A DNA stretch of 64,000 nt, from positions 827,513 to 891,512 of the forward strand of contig NZ_JAPIVQ010000001.1 in assembly GCF_026239675.1 (NCBI RefSeq), read 5' to 3'. This document shows, piece after piece, positions 26,342 through 36,332 of this stretch (positions are counted from its first letter, which is position 1; each line of letters opens with the position of its first letter). A program made the position numbers and the translations under genes. Under the pieces are notes generated by a model. That model did not search any database and had not been told where the DNA came from. It was given only the letters and a program-made list of their open reading frames with translations. The DNA is from Pedobacter sp. PLR. GTDB lineage: Bacteria; Bacteroidota; Bacteroidia; Sphingobacteriales; Sphingobacteriaceae.

Positions 26342-27706
26342 TTATCTGGGATTTTGTATGAGTCTTGTACGATTCATCACATCTAATGGAATTAACAAGG
26401 TATACCGTAAATCATTGGCTGGAAGCGAGAACACCTGGGTCTGTCCATTTACAACTGCAGACCTTGATAAAGTAATGGCCTGATTTGGGTCGGGATTCAA
26501 CCTCCTTAAATCACTCCAACGCAAACCTCTAAAGATCAACTCCTTTCTCCTTTCTGCTAAAATAAGTTTAAGCGCTTCATCTGCATTTGATGCGATAAAG
26601 TTCACATTTCCAGCCAGCCATCTCGTTTTCATAAGGGTATTTAAATCAGCTAATGCTTCCGGTAATTTCCCATTCCGGGCGTAACATTCTGCCCGGATTA
26701 AATACATTTCATCGGTAGCAAGCCCATTAAAAAAAGCAGCCGTAGTTACTGGTTCATAATTCCCGGTGAATCTAAAATCTGTACCACTGGCTTTAAAAAA
26801 AATCTTTTTCCGAAGATCATTTGCGTCGTAAGAATTGTACAAATTTAGATTCACCTTAGCTGAATTAGGACTTATCGTAACTCCGGGGGTGAGCAGAGAC
26901 TGAAAAATAACCTCTCCATTAAATCGGGCAAAAGGAGTTGTTGAGGTGGTGCTAATGGCATTATAATTCATCAGCGTACTGTATTTTTTTAAACAGGAAT
27001 CTGCGTAAATACCAGCCTGATCATAGTTCCGCATAGACAAGTACACACGGGCCAATGCTGCAAAAGCAGCAATTTTATTAGGTCTTGATTTTATACCGGA
27101 GGTGTAAGGCAATAGTGAAACAGACTCTTTAAGGTCTTGAGTAATTCGATCATAAACCTGCTGAACAGTTCCCCGGTCTGAATCATAATCAATATCCGGA
27201 CTTAGACGGAGAGGAATCCCAGGTTTTGAAAGATTAACTGTAGTATATGGATCCGCATACAATTGAGCTAAATTAAAAAAAGAAAAAGCTCTAAAGAACA
27301 AAGCAGATCCTCGTAGTGTGTTGTGTTGAAGCACATCTGTATTATCTTTTAAATTATCTAAAACCTGCAATGCTAAATTGGCATAGTAAACGACCCTATA
27401 TGAGTTAAACCATTGTGAATTAGATGTCGGTCGCTGGCTATTACCAGCCCAGCTATAGATGTTTTTTTCTTCGGGAGCCAACGCATTATAGTTGTCATCC
27501 AATAAAAAGTAATTATCAGCAGATGCCTCTCCATCGCTGGGGTATCCCATATTCATAACTGTGTAAGCATCTAAGACGGCCTGAACATCTGCAACTGTAG
27601 ACACTTTTACCAACTTACTATCAGACCTGACGTCCAGAAATTTTTCACATGACATTAAAGACAGGAAAAAAAATGACAGGAAGCATAAGATTTTATGATT
27701 TTTCAT
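26342..27706 (-). CDS. SusD/RagB-family lipoprotein of the ECF-controlled operon
   Basis: 454 residues. Lipobox LSLMSC with Cys20, then EKFLDVRSD. TPR-like helices RGSALFFRAFSFFNLAQLYADPY and IAAFAALARVYLSM, and the C-terminal RRKELIFRGLRWSDLRRLN motif. Surface partner of the SusC protein encoded 41 bp upstream. Like the first SusD here, it is at the short end of the family. Its neighbours are thioredoxin and DUF3738-like proteins and no hydrolase, so the transported compound cannot be inferred. Confidence 0.93.
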   Translation of the reverse strand: MKNHKILCFLSFFFLSLMSCEKFLDVRSDSKLVKVSTVADVQAVLDAYTVMNMGYPSDGEASADNYFLLDDNYNALAPEEKNIYSWAGNSQRPTSNSQWFNSYRVVYYANLALQVLDNLKDNTDVLQHNTLRGSALFFRAFSFFNLAQLYADPYTTVNLSKPGIPLRLSPDIDYDSDRGTVQQVYDRITQDLKESVSLLPYTSGIKSRPNKIAAFAALARVYLSMRNYDQAGIYADSCLKKYSTLMNYNAISTTSTTPFARFNGEVIFQSLLTPGVTISPNSAKVNLNLYNSYDANDLRKKIFFKASGTDFRFTGNYEPVTTAAFFNGLATDEMYLIRAECYARNGKLPEALADLNTLMKTRWLAGNVNFIASNADEALKLILAERRKELIFRGLRWSDLRRLNPDPNQAITLSRSAVVNGQTQVFSLPANDLRYTLLIPLDVMNRTRLIQNPR

Positions 27707-27747
27707 TTATTTTACGTTTTTTTGAGAAATAATAAAAATTTAACACC

Positions 27748-30700
27748 CTAAAAATTAGCAGTTAAACCAAAAGAAAGAGACCTGGAGGGTGGTAATCCCG
27801 TTCCATATTCTGGATCCAACTTTTGGTGGTTGGCACGCCATATAATCCCAATGTTATTGACATTAGCATAAAACCTTAAATTCTGAATTGATTTGAACTT
27901 AGGAAAAGTATAACTTGCTGTGATGTTCTGTAAACGGACATGATCTCCTTTTTCAATCACTGTGGCTGATTGCTCATAAAAAGCATCCCGATCCGGATTT
28001 ACGGGATAAATCGAAGAGGGGACATTTGTTTTTTTCTCATCCCCGGGCACCTGCCATCTATTTGCATACTCTGCCGGCGCATAATTAGAAAAGAATAAAT
28101 TGGTATAGTTTAGTCCCTCTCTCCTAAAATAATAGCCTAATTTATAGGTTAAATTCGCAGAAATAGTTATCCTTTTATAATTCAACTCATTGCGTAATGC
28201 CCCAAAATAAACCGGAACAGAGGATCCGAAGTATTCAAGATCCTTCACCGCTACCTTTAAAAGGTTGGTATAATCTTTACTTATTTCTCCATTTAAATAT
28301 CCTTGAGGATCTCCGTTAACAGGATCCAAACCTCCCCATTTATAAGCGAAAACAGCATAAGCATCCTTTCCTTCAATTGGATTTAGAAAATTAGAAACAT
28401 TTATCACAGATGAAGAATTTGTTCTCGGCAACAAGTATTTTGTAACTTTTGTTCTGTTATAACTAAAAAGAAAGCTGGTATTCCATTGGAAATCTACTGC
28501 GTTTATATTTTTAGAATTTAAAGTCAAATCAATACCCTTTCCATGAATATTGGCTGTGTTAAAAGTCAATTGCATGAATCCTGTAGTAGGATCAACCGGA
28601 GCACTGCTGATTAAGTCTACCCCACGCTTATCATAATATTCAACAGAGCCCGACAAGCGGTTGTTTTTTGAGCTAAAATCAATACCATAATTCACAATAC
28701 CCACCTTCTCCCAGCGCAAACTTGGGTTTGGAGGATTTCCTGTCAGCAAAAAAGGAAGACCTGTAATTGGGTTAGGAGGATTGTAAGAGCCAACAGCATA
28801 ATCGGTTACACTACTGTTTACATTACCACTAAATCCATAAGTAATTCTGACTTTTAAATAAGGAAGAATTTCAGATTTATAAAATTTTTCATTTGAAATG
28901 TTCCAGGCTAAACCTGCTGACCATAAAGGAGTACCTCTTTTATTTGTCTTAGTACCAAATACATTTGAAGCGTCCTTACGGATACTCGCACTTAAAATAT
29001 ATCGCTTATCATAACTATAAGATCCATTGGCAAAAAGAGAGGTAAACCTATTAGCCATCTGCCCCATAGCTCCTGGATAAGGGATTGCTGATGTACCGCC
29101 GAAGTACAGCGGCTTATCTGTATCCTTAATGTCCACAAATACAAATTGACGCGTCCCCTCATCATATCCAAAATATCTATCTATGCGAGTTTCATTTTGA
29201 TTTTTTTTTCCTTCCGCCCCAATAAGTGAATTAAACTCATGTTTGTTCCAACTCTTGTTTATATTTAACTGGCCTCTTAAAGTTTGAGCATTAAAACTAC
29301 TTACCAGTGGGTTGTAAATTGCCCCTAGGGGAATTGACCTGCTGAAGTTAGCCGGATTGGTATATCTATTGATAAGATCCCGGCTAATATAAGAGTCCGC
29401 TCTGTATAAATCGTTACCATCAACAATGGAATTCTGGTACTGATACTTAATATCAAAGTTAAAAATCGAATTGATTTTATAATTAAGGCCGAAGTTAAGT
29501 AAGACATCGTTTCCCTTACTACTCCATCTACTCTGATCCATTTCATCTAAAGGCTTGTAATGCCAATCTAATAACCCCGGAATATTAGCCAAATTATCGA
29601 CATGACTGTTTCTCCGAAAATTTACCGGTGACAAATGATTACCCTCCTCATCAGCCAGTCTAGCATAAGGATAGGTTATTCTCGGATTTGAGCCTGTAGA
29701 ACCATAAGCGAGGTTGCTTTCTAAGCCACTATCAATAATGTGATTTTGAGTATACAGAATTCTCGTTTGCAACTCCAAATTAGGAATTGGTTTATAATTC
29801 ACATTGGATTGTAAGGACAGACGGTCATAATTAGAGGTTACCAGAGAATTTAAATTCTTATCATATCCTGTGGAGAACAAATAAGAAACATTCTTACTGC
29901 CTCCATTTAAATTCAACGCATACTGTTGGTTGGTTGCGTTTCGATAAACATATTTCAAGTAATCATCCCTAACATCATATTGCTTTAATGTCTCTATTTG
30001 TTGGTCAATTAAAGTCCTTCCCTCTATATCATTTACATCTAGCGCTCTTTGTTTCGCTAAAAGCTCTACTACCGGAGTTAAAAAAGGAAAAGTAGATTGG
30101 TTATTAATCTTGCTATTATAAAAACCCTGGTTAAAAAGGAATCGTTCCACATCAATAAAATCCGGGGTACTAATTCTCCTCATATAGAATAAATCAGGTT
30201 TCTCCGAAATTGTCAGATTAGTATTTAGAGACACCTTGATTGGTTGTTCAAAAGCCCCTTTTTTCGTCGTGATCACAATAACACCACTACCAGCTCTTGC
30301 CCCCCAGATAGATGAAGCAGCAGCATCTTTCAATAAAGTAATGCTTTCTACATCATTTGGATTTATATTGTTCAACTCTCCATCATAGGACATATTATCC
30401 AAAATCACCAATGGTTTCCCCTCTCCTGGTTGATTGTTGAAGGAGCTTATTCCTCGAATCATAATGTTGTTAATTGGACTTTTTCCATTGGCTAATGCCG
30501 TCCGGGTTTTAAACTGAACCCCTGTCGTGATTCCATCCAATCTGGAAAGTACATCTGTACTCACTACTCGGTTGAACAGCTTATTATCAATCTTCTCAAA
30601 TGAGCCTGTTGCTCTTTCTTTGGGCAATTCCTGGTACCCGGTACTCACAATACTCACCTGTGATAAATCTGAATTCACAGTGCTCAATTTAATCTTCATC

Positions 30701-31308
30701 ACTCCATCAGCATCTGCTCTTTTTAAAGTAATCTCCTGAGTGACAAACCCGATATAAGAAACCTGCAACACTCCATTTACCGGAGCATAGATATAAAAAC
30801 TCCCTTCATTACTGGTTAAAGTCGCTTTACTTATTCCTTTAACTTTTATAGAAGCACGTGGCAAAGGAAGCCCTTTATCGTCCAAAATGGTTCCTTTAAA
30901 AAGCAAAGTATCTGCTACATTTTTACCGGATATTTTTTCCGGCGCCAAACTTTTATGAGACACCATAACCGCTTTATCTTTTAGCAGATAATTCAAAGGT
31001 TGGCCTTCAAAAATTTGTTTTAAAACAAGGCTAAGTTCTTCTGCTTTTACATTTATAGTTACTTTTTTAGCTTCCGCTAAAACCTCTCCGGTAATCATAA
31101 AATCAATCCCGGTCTGTTTACTAATCTTCTTAAATACACTAATCAGGCTAGCATTTTCCTCATTTAACGTGATTTTCTGAGCAAATGTAGCGGCAGTCAC
31201 CTGCATCAAACAGGCCGTCATGATGATGATCATTATTTTCATGATCCTGAAAAATTGTTTGGCATAACCGGATAGTTTACACCATTTTTCTGTGTAAATT
31301 TTATACAT
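27748..31308 (-). CDS. SusC/RagA-family TonB-dependent transporter with STN signalling domain
   Basis: 1186 residues. Basic N-terminus and a long hydrophobic signal (MIIIMTACLMQVTAATFAQ). Residues about 45-130 form an STN (secretin/TonB short N-terminal) domain (ITLNEENASLISVFKKISKQTGIDFMITG ... ILKQIFEGQPLNYLL), the part that contacts FecR proteins across the periplasm. Then comes a carboxypeptidase-D-like domain (KGTILDDKGLPLPRASIKV), a plug with PLVILDNMSYDG and LLKDAAASSIWGARAGSGVIVITTKKG, and a barrel ending in GLTANF. With the upstream FecR and sigma genes, it forms a cell-surface signalling transporter: ligand binding is transmitted to the anti-sigma factor. The start at 31308 keeps the N-terminal extension; an ATG 23 codons inside would also give a signal peptide. 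Confidence 0.94.
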   Translation of the reverse strand: MYKIYTEKWCKLSGYAKQFFRIMKIMIIIMTACLMQVTAATFAQKITLNEENASLISVFKKISKQTGIDFMITGEVLAEAKKVTINVKAEELSLVLKQIFEGQPLNYLLKDKAVMVSHKSLAPEKISGKNVADTLLFKGTILDDKGLPLPRASIKVKGISKATLTSNEGSFYIYAPVNGVLQVSYIGFVTQEITLKRADADGVMKIKLSTVNSDLSQVSIVSTGYQELPKERATGSFEKIDNKLFNRVVSTDVLSRLDGITTGVQFKTRTALANGKSPINNIMIRGISSFNNQPGEGKPLVILDNMSYDGELNNINPNDVESITLLKDAAASSIWGARAGSGVIVITTKKGAFEQPIKVSLNTNLTISEKPDLFYMRRISTPDFIDVERFLFNQGFYNSKINNQSTFPFLTPVVELLAKQRALDVNDIEGRTLIDQQIETLKQYDVRDDYLKYVYRNATNQQYALNLNGGSKNVSYLFSTGYDKNLNSLVTSNYDRLSLQSNVNYKPIPNLELQTRILYTQNHIIDSGLESNLAYGSTGSNPRITYPYARLADEEGNHLSPVNFRRNSHVDNLANIPGLLDWHYKPLDEMDQSRWSSKGNDVLLNFGLNYKINSIFNFDIKYQYQNSIVDGNDLYRADSYISRDLINRYTNPANFSRSIPLGAIYNPLVSSFNAQTLRGQLNINKSWNKHEFNSLIGAEGKKNQNETRIDRYFGYDEGTRQFVFVDIKDTDKPLYFGGTSAIPYPGAMGQMANRFTSLFANGSYSYDKRYILSASIRKDASNVFGTKTNKRGTPLWSAGLAWNISNEKFYKSEILPYLKVRITYGFSGNVNSSVTDYAVGSYNPPNPITGLPFLLTGNPPNPSLRWEKVGIVNYGIDFSSKNNRLSGSVEYYDKRGVDLISSAPVDPTTGFMQLTFNTANIHGKGIDLTLNSKNINAVDFQWNTSFLFSYNRTKVTKYLLPRTNSSSVINVSNFLNPIEGKDAYAVFAYKWGGLDPVNGDPQGYLNGEISKDYTNLLKVAVKDLEYFGSSVPVYFGALRNELNYKRITISANLTYKLGYYFRREGLNYTNLFFSNYAPAEYANRWQVPGDEKKTNVPSSIYPVNPDRDAFYEQSATVIEKGDHVRLQNITASYTFPKFKSIQNLRFYANVNNIGIIWRANHQKLDPEYGTGLPPSRSLSFGLTANF

Positions 31309-31434
31309 TTAGTTGTTTAGTTTAGTTGAAAATCGGTTCTTCGATACATTGGTAAACTGAACGTTGGGTTAGATTATATTCAGCATTTCTAACCTTTTTT
31401 ATTACCAATTGGCTGGTTAATTTATGGTAGAAGT

Positions 31435-32589
31435 TTACTTCATTACCGTGACCTCCTTCCCTTCTATTTTAAAATGAACTGATCCTGTATACTCCAACAT
31501 TTCCAGTACTGCAGATAAGTTTCTGTGCTGTGACACCCTGCCATTAAATTGGTCAGCCGGTCTGTCTCCTTTGTATTTTACTTCCACATTATACCAGCGT
31601 GCGATTGTCCTCATTACTTCCTCAATATTTTCCCCGTTGAACTGAAAATATCCATTCTTCCAGGCGATCTCTTCTTCAGCGTTGACTTGTTTAACTGTAA
31701 GTCCATTATTCGCTAAAGCAGCCTGCTGCCCGGGCTCAAGTACAAATCTGGTAGAAGAATGGTCGCTATTCAGCTGCACTTTACCTTCTAACAAAGTGGT
31801 TTTAACCGCCAGTTCATCCGGATAAGCATTGATATTGAAATGTGTTCCTAAAACCCGCACTTCTTGTTGTTGTGTTTTCAGGATAAAGGGATGTTTAGGA
31901 TCCTTAGCGACTTCGAAATAGGCTTCGCCGCCCAACAACTCCACCCTTCTATTAACTAACCTGGCAAACGAGGAAGGGAATTTAAGTGTTGATGCGGCAT
32001 TCAGCCATACTTTTGTGCCATCAGGTAAAATAATCTGATATTGTCCACCTCTGGGTGTTTCAATGGTATTATAAAGCAAATCCGCATTTGCGGTCTTCCC
32101 TACCTGATCTGTGATTTGATAGAATACTTCTCCGTTGACTTGTTTAGTAATTTTAACTCCTGCTTCCTGAGCAAGTTCACCGTTCTTTGCATCGGAGAGC
32201 GAAATACGCTGTCCGTTTGCCAAGGTTAGATAAGCCTTATTGTCACCCGGAGCAACATCATTGCTATATTTTGTTTCGGGGATGAGCTCCATTGGTTTTG
32301 ACTTCAAAAAATAGTATGTGAAGCCGGATAAGAGTAAAACTGAAGCCGCTATTAATTGCCAGCGACTTACCCGGGATTCCGCGGTAATCCGGGTTCCAAA
32401 AACACTTTGCTGCACCGGAAGTTTCCTGCGCATTTCTTCCTGAATGGCTTTCAGTTCTGTTTCAGAATATTCGCGGACATGTTGGTGCTGATATTGGAAA
32501 TACCACTGATCAAATAAGAACATTTCCTCCTTACTGGAAGTTCCACGGTGTATCTTTTCAAGTATCGCATTTGCATCTTTCTCTTCCAT
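31435..32589 (-). CDS. FecR-family anti-sigma factor
   Basis: 384 residues. N-terminal cytoplasmic helical region (ILEKIHRGTSSKEEMFLFDQWY) that binds the sigma factor, single transmembrane helix at about residues 74-92 (WQLIAASVLLLSGFTYYFL), periplasmic FecR beta domain (NTIETPRGGQYQIILPDGTKVWLNAASTLKFPSSF ... RRVELLGGEAYFEVAKDPKHPFIL ... VRVLGTHFNINAYP), and a C-terminal STN-like domain (FNGENIEEVMRTIARWYNVEVKY). This is the standard layout for Bacteroidota FecR. It is 89 bp downstream of the sigma gene and 126 bp upstream of the STN-SusC gene. Confidence 0.94.
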   Translation of the reverse strand: MEEKDANAILEKIHRGTSSKEEMFLFDQWYFQYQHQHVREYSETELKAIQEEMRRKLPVQQSVFGTRITAESRVSRWQLIAASVLLLSGFTYYFLKSKPMELIPETKYSNDVAPGDNKAYLTLANGQRISLSDAKNGELAQEAGVKITKQVNGEVFYQITDQVGKTANADLLYNTIETPRGGQYQIILPDGTKVWLNAASTLKFPSSFARLVNRRVELLGGEAYFEVAKDPKHPFILKTQQQEVRVLGTHFNINAYPDELAVKTTLLEGKVQLNSDHSSTRFVLEPGQQAALANNGLTVKQVNAEEEIAWKNGYFQFNGENIEEVMRTIARWYNVEVKYKGDRPADQFNGRVSQHRNLSAVLEMLEYTGSVHFKIEGKEVTVMK

Positions 32590-32678
32590 TGTGAAAAGGA
32601 ATTTAATGACCCTTTAGTACCATATCAGTTAAGACTGGTCATAGGGTAAGATGAAATGAAAAAAAATCCTGATCAGGC

Positions 32679-33257
32679 TTAATGCCAGAATAAAAGTATC
32701 AGGTAATGGATGAATCCCAAACGGCTCCTTAGAATTTTTAAAGCATTTTTGATTTGTTTCCTTACCGTTTCTTCTGAAATCCCCAGTTCATCAGAAATCT
32801 GCTTATAGCTTTTATATTCCCTTCTGCTCATCAGGAATATTGCCCTCATTTTTTCTGGAAGTCGATTGATTTCGCGTTCTATCAAATCCGACATTTGTTT
32901 CTCCCGTATTGGTTCATCAGACAGATCTGTGCTTTGCACTGCAAACTCTTTAAAAGACTGAACATATCTTGTTCTCACTTCCTTAAACTGAAGCAGGTTA
33001 ACAAATTTATTCCTCACACAGGTGAAAAGAAAAGCGGCAAGATTTCGTTCGGGGTTAAAATCGGTATGCTTCAGCCATAAGTCGATAAAGATCTCCTGAA
33101 CCGCATCTTTTGCTTCTTCCTCATTGCGCATCTTTTTTGAAGCATGTAAAAATAACAGGGGTTGATAACGGTTGAAGATTTCTCTGTAAGCCAATTGGTT
33201 CCCTTCTTTTAGCAGGGTACCAAGTTCAGCATCTGAAAATGTATGGTACAATCTCAT
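32679..33257 (-). CDS. ECF sigma factor (RNA polymerase sigma-70 family)
   Basis: 192 residues. Sigma region 2 is AYREIFNRYQPLLFLHASKKMRNEEEAKDAVQEIFIDLWLKH (residues about 20-62). Region 4 is REINRLPEKMRAIFLMSRREYKSYKQISDELGISEETVRKQIKNALKILRS. It ends with a short hydrophobic tail (FIHYLILLFWH), common in the Bacteroidota sigma factors linked to FecR. It should direct transcription of the SusC/SusD/DUF3738 genes that follow, once released by FecR. Upstream is a 568-bp AT-rich gap shared with the divergent porin gene. Confidence 0.94.
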   Translation of the reverse strand: MRLYHTFSDAELGTLLKEGNQLAYREIFNRYQPLLFLHASKKMRNEEEAKDAVQEIFIDLWLKHTDFNPERNLAAFLFTCVRNKFVNLLQFKEVRTRYVQSFKEFAVQSTDLSDEPIREKQMSDLIEREINRLPEKMRAIFLMSRREYKSYKQISDELGISEETVRKQIKNALKILRSRLGFIHYLILLFWH

Positions 33258-33825
33258 TACCTATTAGTATTCATAAAGCTGATTAAATACAATTATTTTT
33301 TTTTATAGGTGAGCAACACAGTAAAAGTAATGATTTTCTATACCAATATTAAAAATATATTAACACACAATTGATTATCCGTATTTAATCCCCGTATTAA
33401 TTTCATAAAAACCCTCTTGTATTTGCAGGCATTCCCGCCCATTTACACTATCGAATTACGACCTTTCTTCTGCTAGCCAGCAAATTATCTCCAGATACGA
33501 ACCTAATCAAAAGTGTTTCTATTAAATAGCTTCCTTACCAGGGTAATCATTTTCACCATGAGCACCTATAAATACAATAAAGTTAATACAAAACCGCATC
33601 TACATGGAAATCAGCCGATAAAAATACATTTCAAATTATTACAATAAATTTCAAACTTTTATAGCCTATAGGGGTTGTTCAAGAAACAAAAGTATTTCCT
33701 TCATTCTGCTACCTCTTTATGAAAAACTACTCCGTACGCTTGCAATTGCTATTCATAGCGATGTTAAAGGATTTTTTCTTTTTGAAGGATTACTCATGCC
33801 GTCATTTCCCCTTTAAATCGCAACT
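33258..33825. other. AT-rich divergent intergenic region
   Basis: 568 bp between the sigma gene and the porin gene. Strongly AT-rich, with no gene and no long inverted repeat. A TAnnTTTG match on the minus strand (33687-33694) is more than 400 bp from the sigma gene start and is not assigned. Confidence 0.4.
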
Positions 33826-35082
33826 ATGAATACAACCTTTACTAAAGTTAAAGTTTCCTTTGGGTTGCTGCTGGCTGGCTGTTCGTTAATCACAACACAG
33901 GCACAGGCACAACTCATCAAATATGAAAGCAAAGACTCGCTGAATGGCAAGCCCAGGATCAGCTCTGCGTTGATTGGCCGGTTAAAGCTCAATGGCATTT
34001 ACGATATCAGTGGAAATCTCCATGGCAACAGCTCCTTTCTCATCCATGACAATGATGTTTTTGGCCGCAATAAACCCGCGTTTTGGGTGGATATGCGCCA
34101 AAGTCAGATTCGTTTCACGACTACTAGTCAATTGAAAAACGGCAAAGAGATCCGGGCAATGCTGGAAGGTGATTTTGAAGGCGGCCCTAACCGGACTTCC
34201 TTATTCAGGTTGCGTCATGCCTGGATCAAGTACAACAATTTCACATTAGGACAGAATTGGTCGACTTTTGGCGATCCTGATTTATGGCCGGCAAGTTTAT
34301 TGGATTGGGACGGCCCTACCGGAATGGTACTGAGCAGAAGAATCCAGCTGAACTACAAAAACAAATTCAATCCTGAAGGCAGGGCCGGATATGAAGTTGC
34401 GGTGGAACAAATGGAGCCCCGCAGACTGTTCGACTATACCAGCAGTGAAGACCTCGGCGTAGATTATGCGCCAAGAAGGATGCCGGATGTGATTGGTGCT
34501 TTGAGGTATGACTACGACAATGGTGGCTTCTTAAAGGTTGCCGGAATCTATAGAAACATCGGTTACGATTCAAAAAACGTATTGGAAAGTGCCCCCGACT
34601 TTAAATTTAAATCGGCAAACGGCTGGGGTCTGACCGGTATGGCCAGTATCTTTTTCAATAAAAAATCCGGTTTGGTAAATAACCTACAAGCTCAATTTAA
34701 TGTAGGAAAAGGCATTGCAGATTATTTTCTGGCAGTTGGCGGTTCTGGATTAGATGGTTTCGCCAATGAGAACAAATTGGGAGAATTAAATCTATTGAAT
34801 GTACACTCCGGTTTCATTTCTTACCAACGTTTCTGGACGCCTAAATTCCATACGATGGTTATCGCTTCTTACAACCATTTCTCTGGTGCGGAAGCTACGG
34901 CAAGTCCATGGAATGAAATGACCAATTATCACTTCACGCTAAACTTTTCTTACAACATACTGGACAATTTAATGGTGGGTTTTGAGCCTCAAACCGGCTA
35001 TAAAGAACTCCATTTGGATGAGGGTATCAAAAAAGGAAAAGATGCGCTGCGCATCAACTTCGGCATGTTATACAATTTTTAA
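33826..35082 (+). CDS. DcaP-like outer-membrane porin
   Basis: 418 residues. Signal peptide to about residue 29 (TQAQAQ). Beta-barrel protein with alternating strands (GRLKLNGIYDISGN; FWVDMRQSQIRFTTTSQ; KEIRAMLEGDFEG; RLRHAWIKYNNFTLGQNWSTFGDPDLWP) and a C-terminal strand ending in a Phe (LRINFGMLYNF), as needed for assembly in the outer membrane. The pattern is that of DcaP-type trimeric porins, which pass dicarboxylates and other acids in proteobacteria. It begins an operon with L-asparaginase, aspartase and a C4-dicarboxylate transporter, so it probably admits asparagine, aspartate or dicarboxylates. Confidence 0.85.
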   Translation: MNTTFTKVKVSFGLLLAGCSLITTQAQAQLIKYESKDSLNGKPRISSALIGRLKLNGIYDISGNLHGNSSFLIHDNDVFGRNKPAFWVDMRQSQIRFTTTSQLKNGKEIRAMLEGDFEGGPNRTSLFRLRHAWIKYNNFTLGQNWSTFGDPDLWPASLLDWDGPTGMVLSRRIQLNYKNKFNPEGRAGYEVAVEQMEPRRLFDYTSSEDLGVDYAPRRMPDVIGALRYDYDNGGFLKVAGIYRNIGYDSKNVLESAPDFKFKSANGWGLTGMASIFFNKKSGLVNNLQAQFNVGKGIADYFLAVGGSGLDGFANENKLGELNLLNVHSGFISYQRFWTPKFHTMVIASYNHFSGAEATASPWNEMTNYHFTLNFSYNILDNLMVGFEPQTGYKELHLDEGIKKGKDALRINFGMLYNF

Positions 35083-35140
35083 AAACATCAATCCGCAATA
35101 CAAAACATCAATCTACAATACAAGTTATAAATCTACAATT

Positions 35141-36187
35141 ATGAGAAAACTACTGTCCCTTTTAGTAATGGTCCTGTTGCTGCAGGTAGCGTATGGCCAA
35201 AAACCAAGAATCATTATACTTGCTACCGGTGGAACTATTGCCGGAGAGGGCGCTTCCGCAGATCGTGCGGGATATACGGCAGGTAAAATCCCTGTTTCGG
35301 CATTGATTGGCTCTATACCTACGATTAGCCAGATTGCGGATGTGAGTGGCGAACAGATTTCCGCAGTAGGAAGTCAGGATATGAGCCTGGAGATCTGGAA
35401 AAAATTAGCCTTGAGAATCAACGAGATTTTCAGTAAAAAAGAGGCGGATGGCATCGTGATTACCCATGGTACGGATACGCAGGAAGAAACGGCTTACTTC
35501 CTGGATTTGGTGATTTCATCGGACAATCCGGTCGTTCTTACCGGTTCAATGCGTGCTTCTACAGCGATCAGCGCAGATGGTCCTAAAAACCTCTTTGATG
35601 CCATTACTGTTGCTGCAAACAAAAAAAGCAGGAACCGTGGAGTATTGGTATCCTTCAATGAGTCTATTTTCAGCTCGAGAGATGTGACCAAATTGAGTAC
35701 CACGAAAGTGAATGCATTTGGTTCGCCAAACAGCGGTCCGGTTGGACAGGTTTTCGATGGAAAAGTAGAGTTTTATAAAACTTCCGAGCGTCGTACCCCA
35801 CATATTGCCCCATTTACCATTGATAAAAACACGGTTTTCCCTAAGGTGGAGATCGTTTATATGTATACTGATGCCTCCCCTGTGTATCTGGATGTCCTGA
35901 TTAAAGAAAAAGTAGCAGGAATCGTGATTGCTGGTGTAGGTAATGGAAATTTCTCTAAAGGCTTTACCGCAGCGGTTAAAAAAGCGGTTTCGGATGGCAT
36001 TGCCGTTTGTCGCGGAAGCAGGTGTATTTCCGGCCGTGTGGTAGAAGATGGAGAAGTAAATGATAAGGAATTAGGAACGATTGTTTCCGATGACCTGAAC
36101 CCTCAAAAAGCAAGAATCCTGCTGATGCTGGGCTTGACAAAAACACATCAAGCTGCTGAACTACAAAAATATTTCCTTCAATACTAA
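35141..36187 (+). CDS. ansB: Periplasmic type II L-asparaginase
   Basis: 348 residues from the ATG at 35141. Signal peptide MRKLLSLLVMVLLLQVAYGQ. Catalytic threonines are T32 within ILATGGTIAGEG and the Thr of the second signature ITHGTDTQEETAYFL, followed by VLTGSMRASTAISADGP. The enzyme splits L-asparagine to aspartate and ammonia in the periplasm. It lies 58 bp after the porin gene, whose 3' flank carries short CTACAAT repeats, and 145 bp before aspartase, with a weak terminator between. The signal peptide identifies it as the exported, high-affinity type. The export route explains the transporter for the product downstream. Confidence 0.92.
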   Translation: MRKLLSLLVMVLLLQVAYGQKPRIIILATGGTIAGEGASADRAGYTAGKIPVSALIGSIPTISQIADVSGEQISAVGSQDMSLEIWKKLALRINEIFSKKEADGIVITHGTDTQEETAYFLDLVISSDNPVVLTGSMRASTAISADGPKNLFDAITVAANKKSRNRGVLVSFNESIFSSRDVTKLSTTKVNAFGSPNSGPVGQVFDGKVEFYKTSERRTPHIAPFTIDKNTVFPKVEIVYMYTDASPVYLDVLIKEKVAGIVIAGVGNGNFSKGFTAAVKKAVSDGIAVCRGSRCISGRVVEDGEVNDKELGTIVSDDLNPQKARILLMLGLTKTHQAAELQKYFLQY

Positions 36188-36204
36188 TCCTTTCTCCGAT
36201 TAAC

Positions 36205-36230
36205 CCCGGGCACATTGTTCCGGGATTTTT
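36205..36230 (+). terminator. Weak terminator or attenuator between asparaginase and aspartase
   Basis: CCCGG and CCGGG arms (36205-36209, 36220-36224) with a short A then TTTTT. The stem is only 5-6 bp, so read-through into aspA is likely. Confidence 0.5.
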
Positions 36231-36332
36231 CACAGGATCAAAAGAAGCTGCGTCATTAACCTGATGCTTTAATATTTCAAACAAAAACAAGATTTTAACT
36301 ATCAAACTTATACTATTTAATTTTATACTATT

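Noticed and set aside
31367..31394. 7-bp hairpin between FecR and SusC as a terminator
   Set aside because: The T-run lies on the plus strand side while both genes are on the minus strand, so it would not terminate their transcript.
33687..33694. TAnnTTTG match as the promoter of the ECF sigma gene
   Set aside because: It would leave a leader of more than 400 nt without support; such matches occur by chance in AT-rich DNA.
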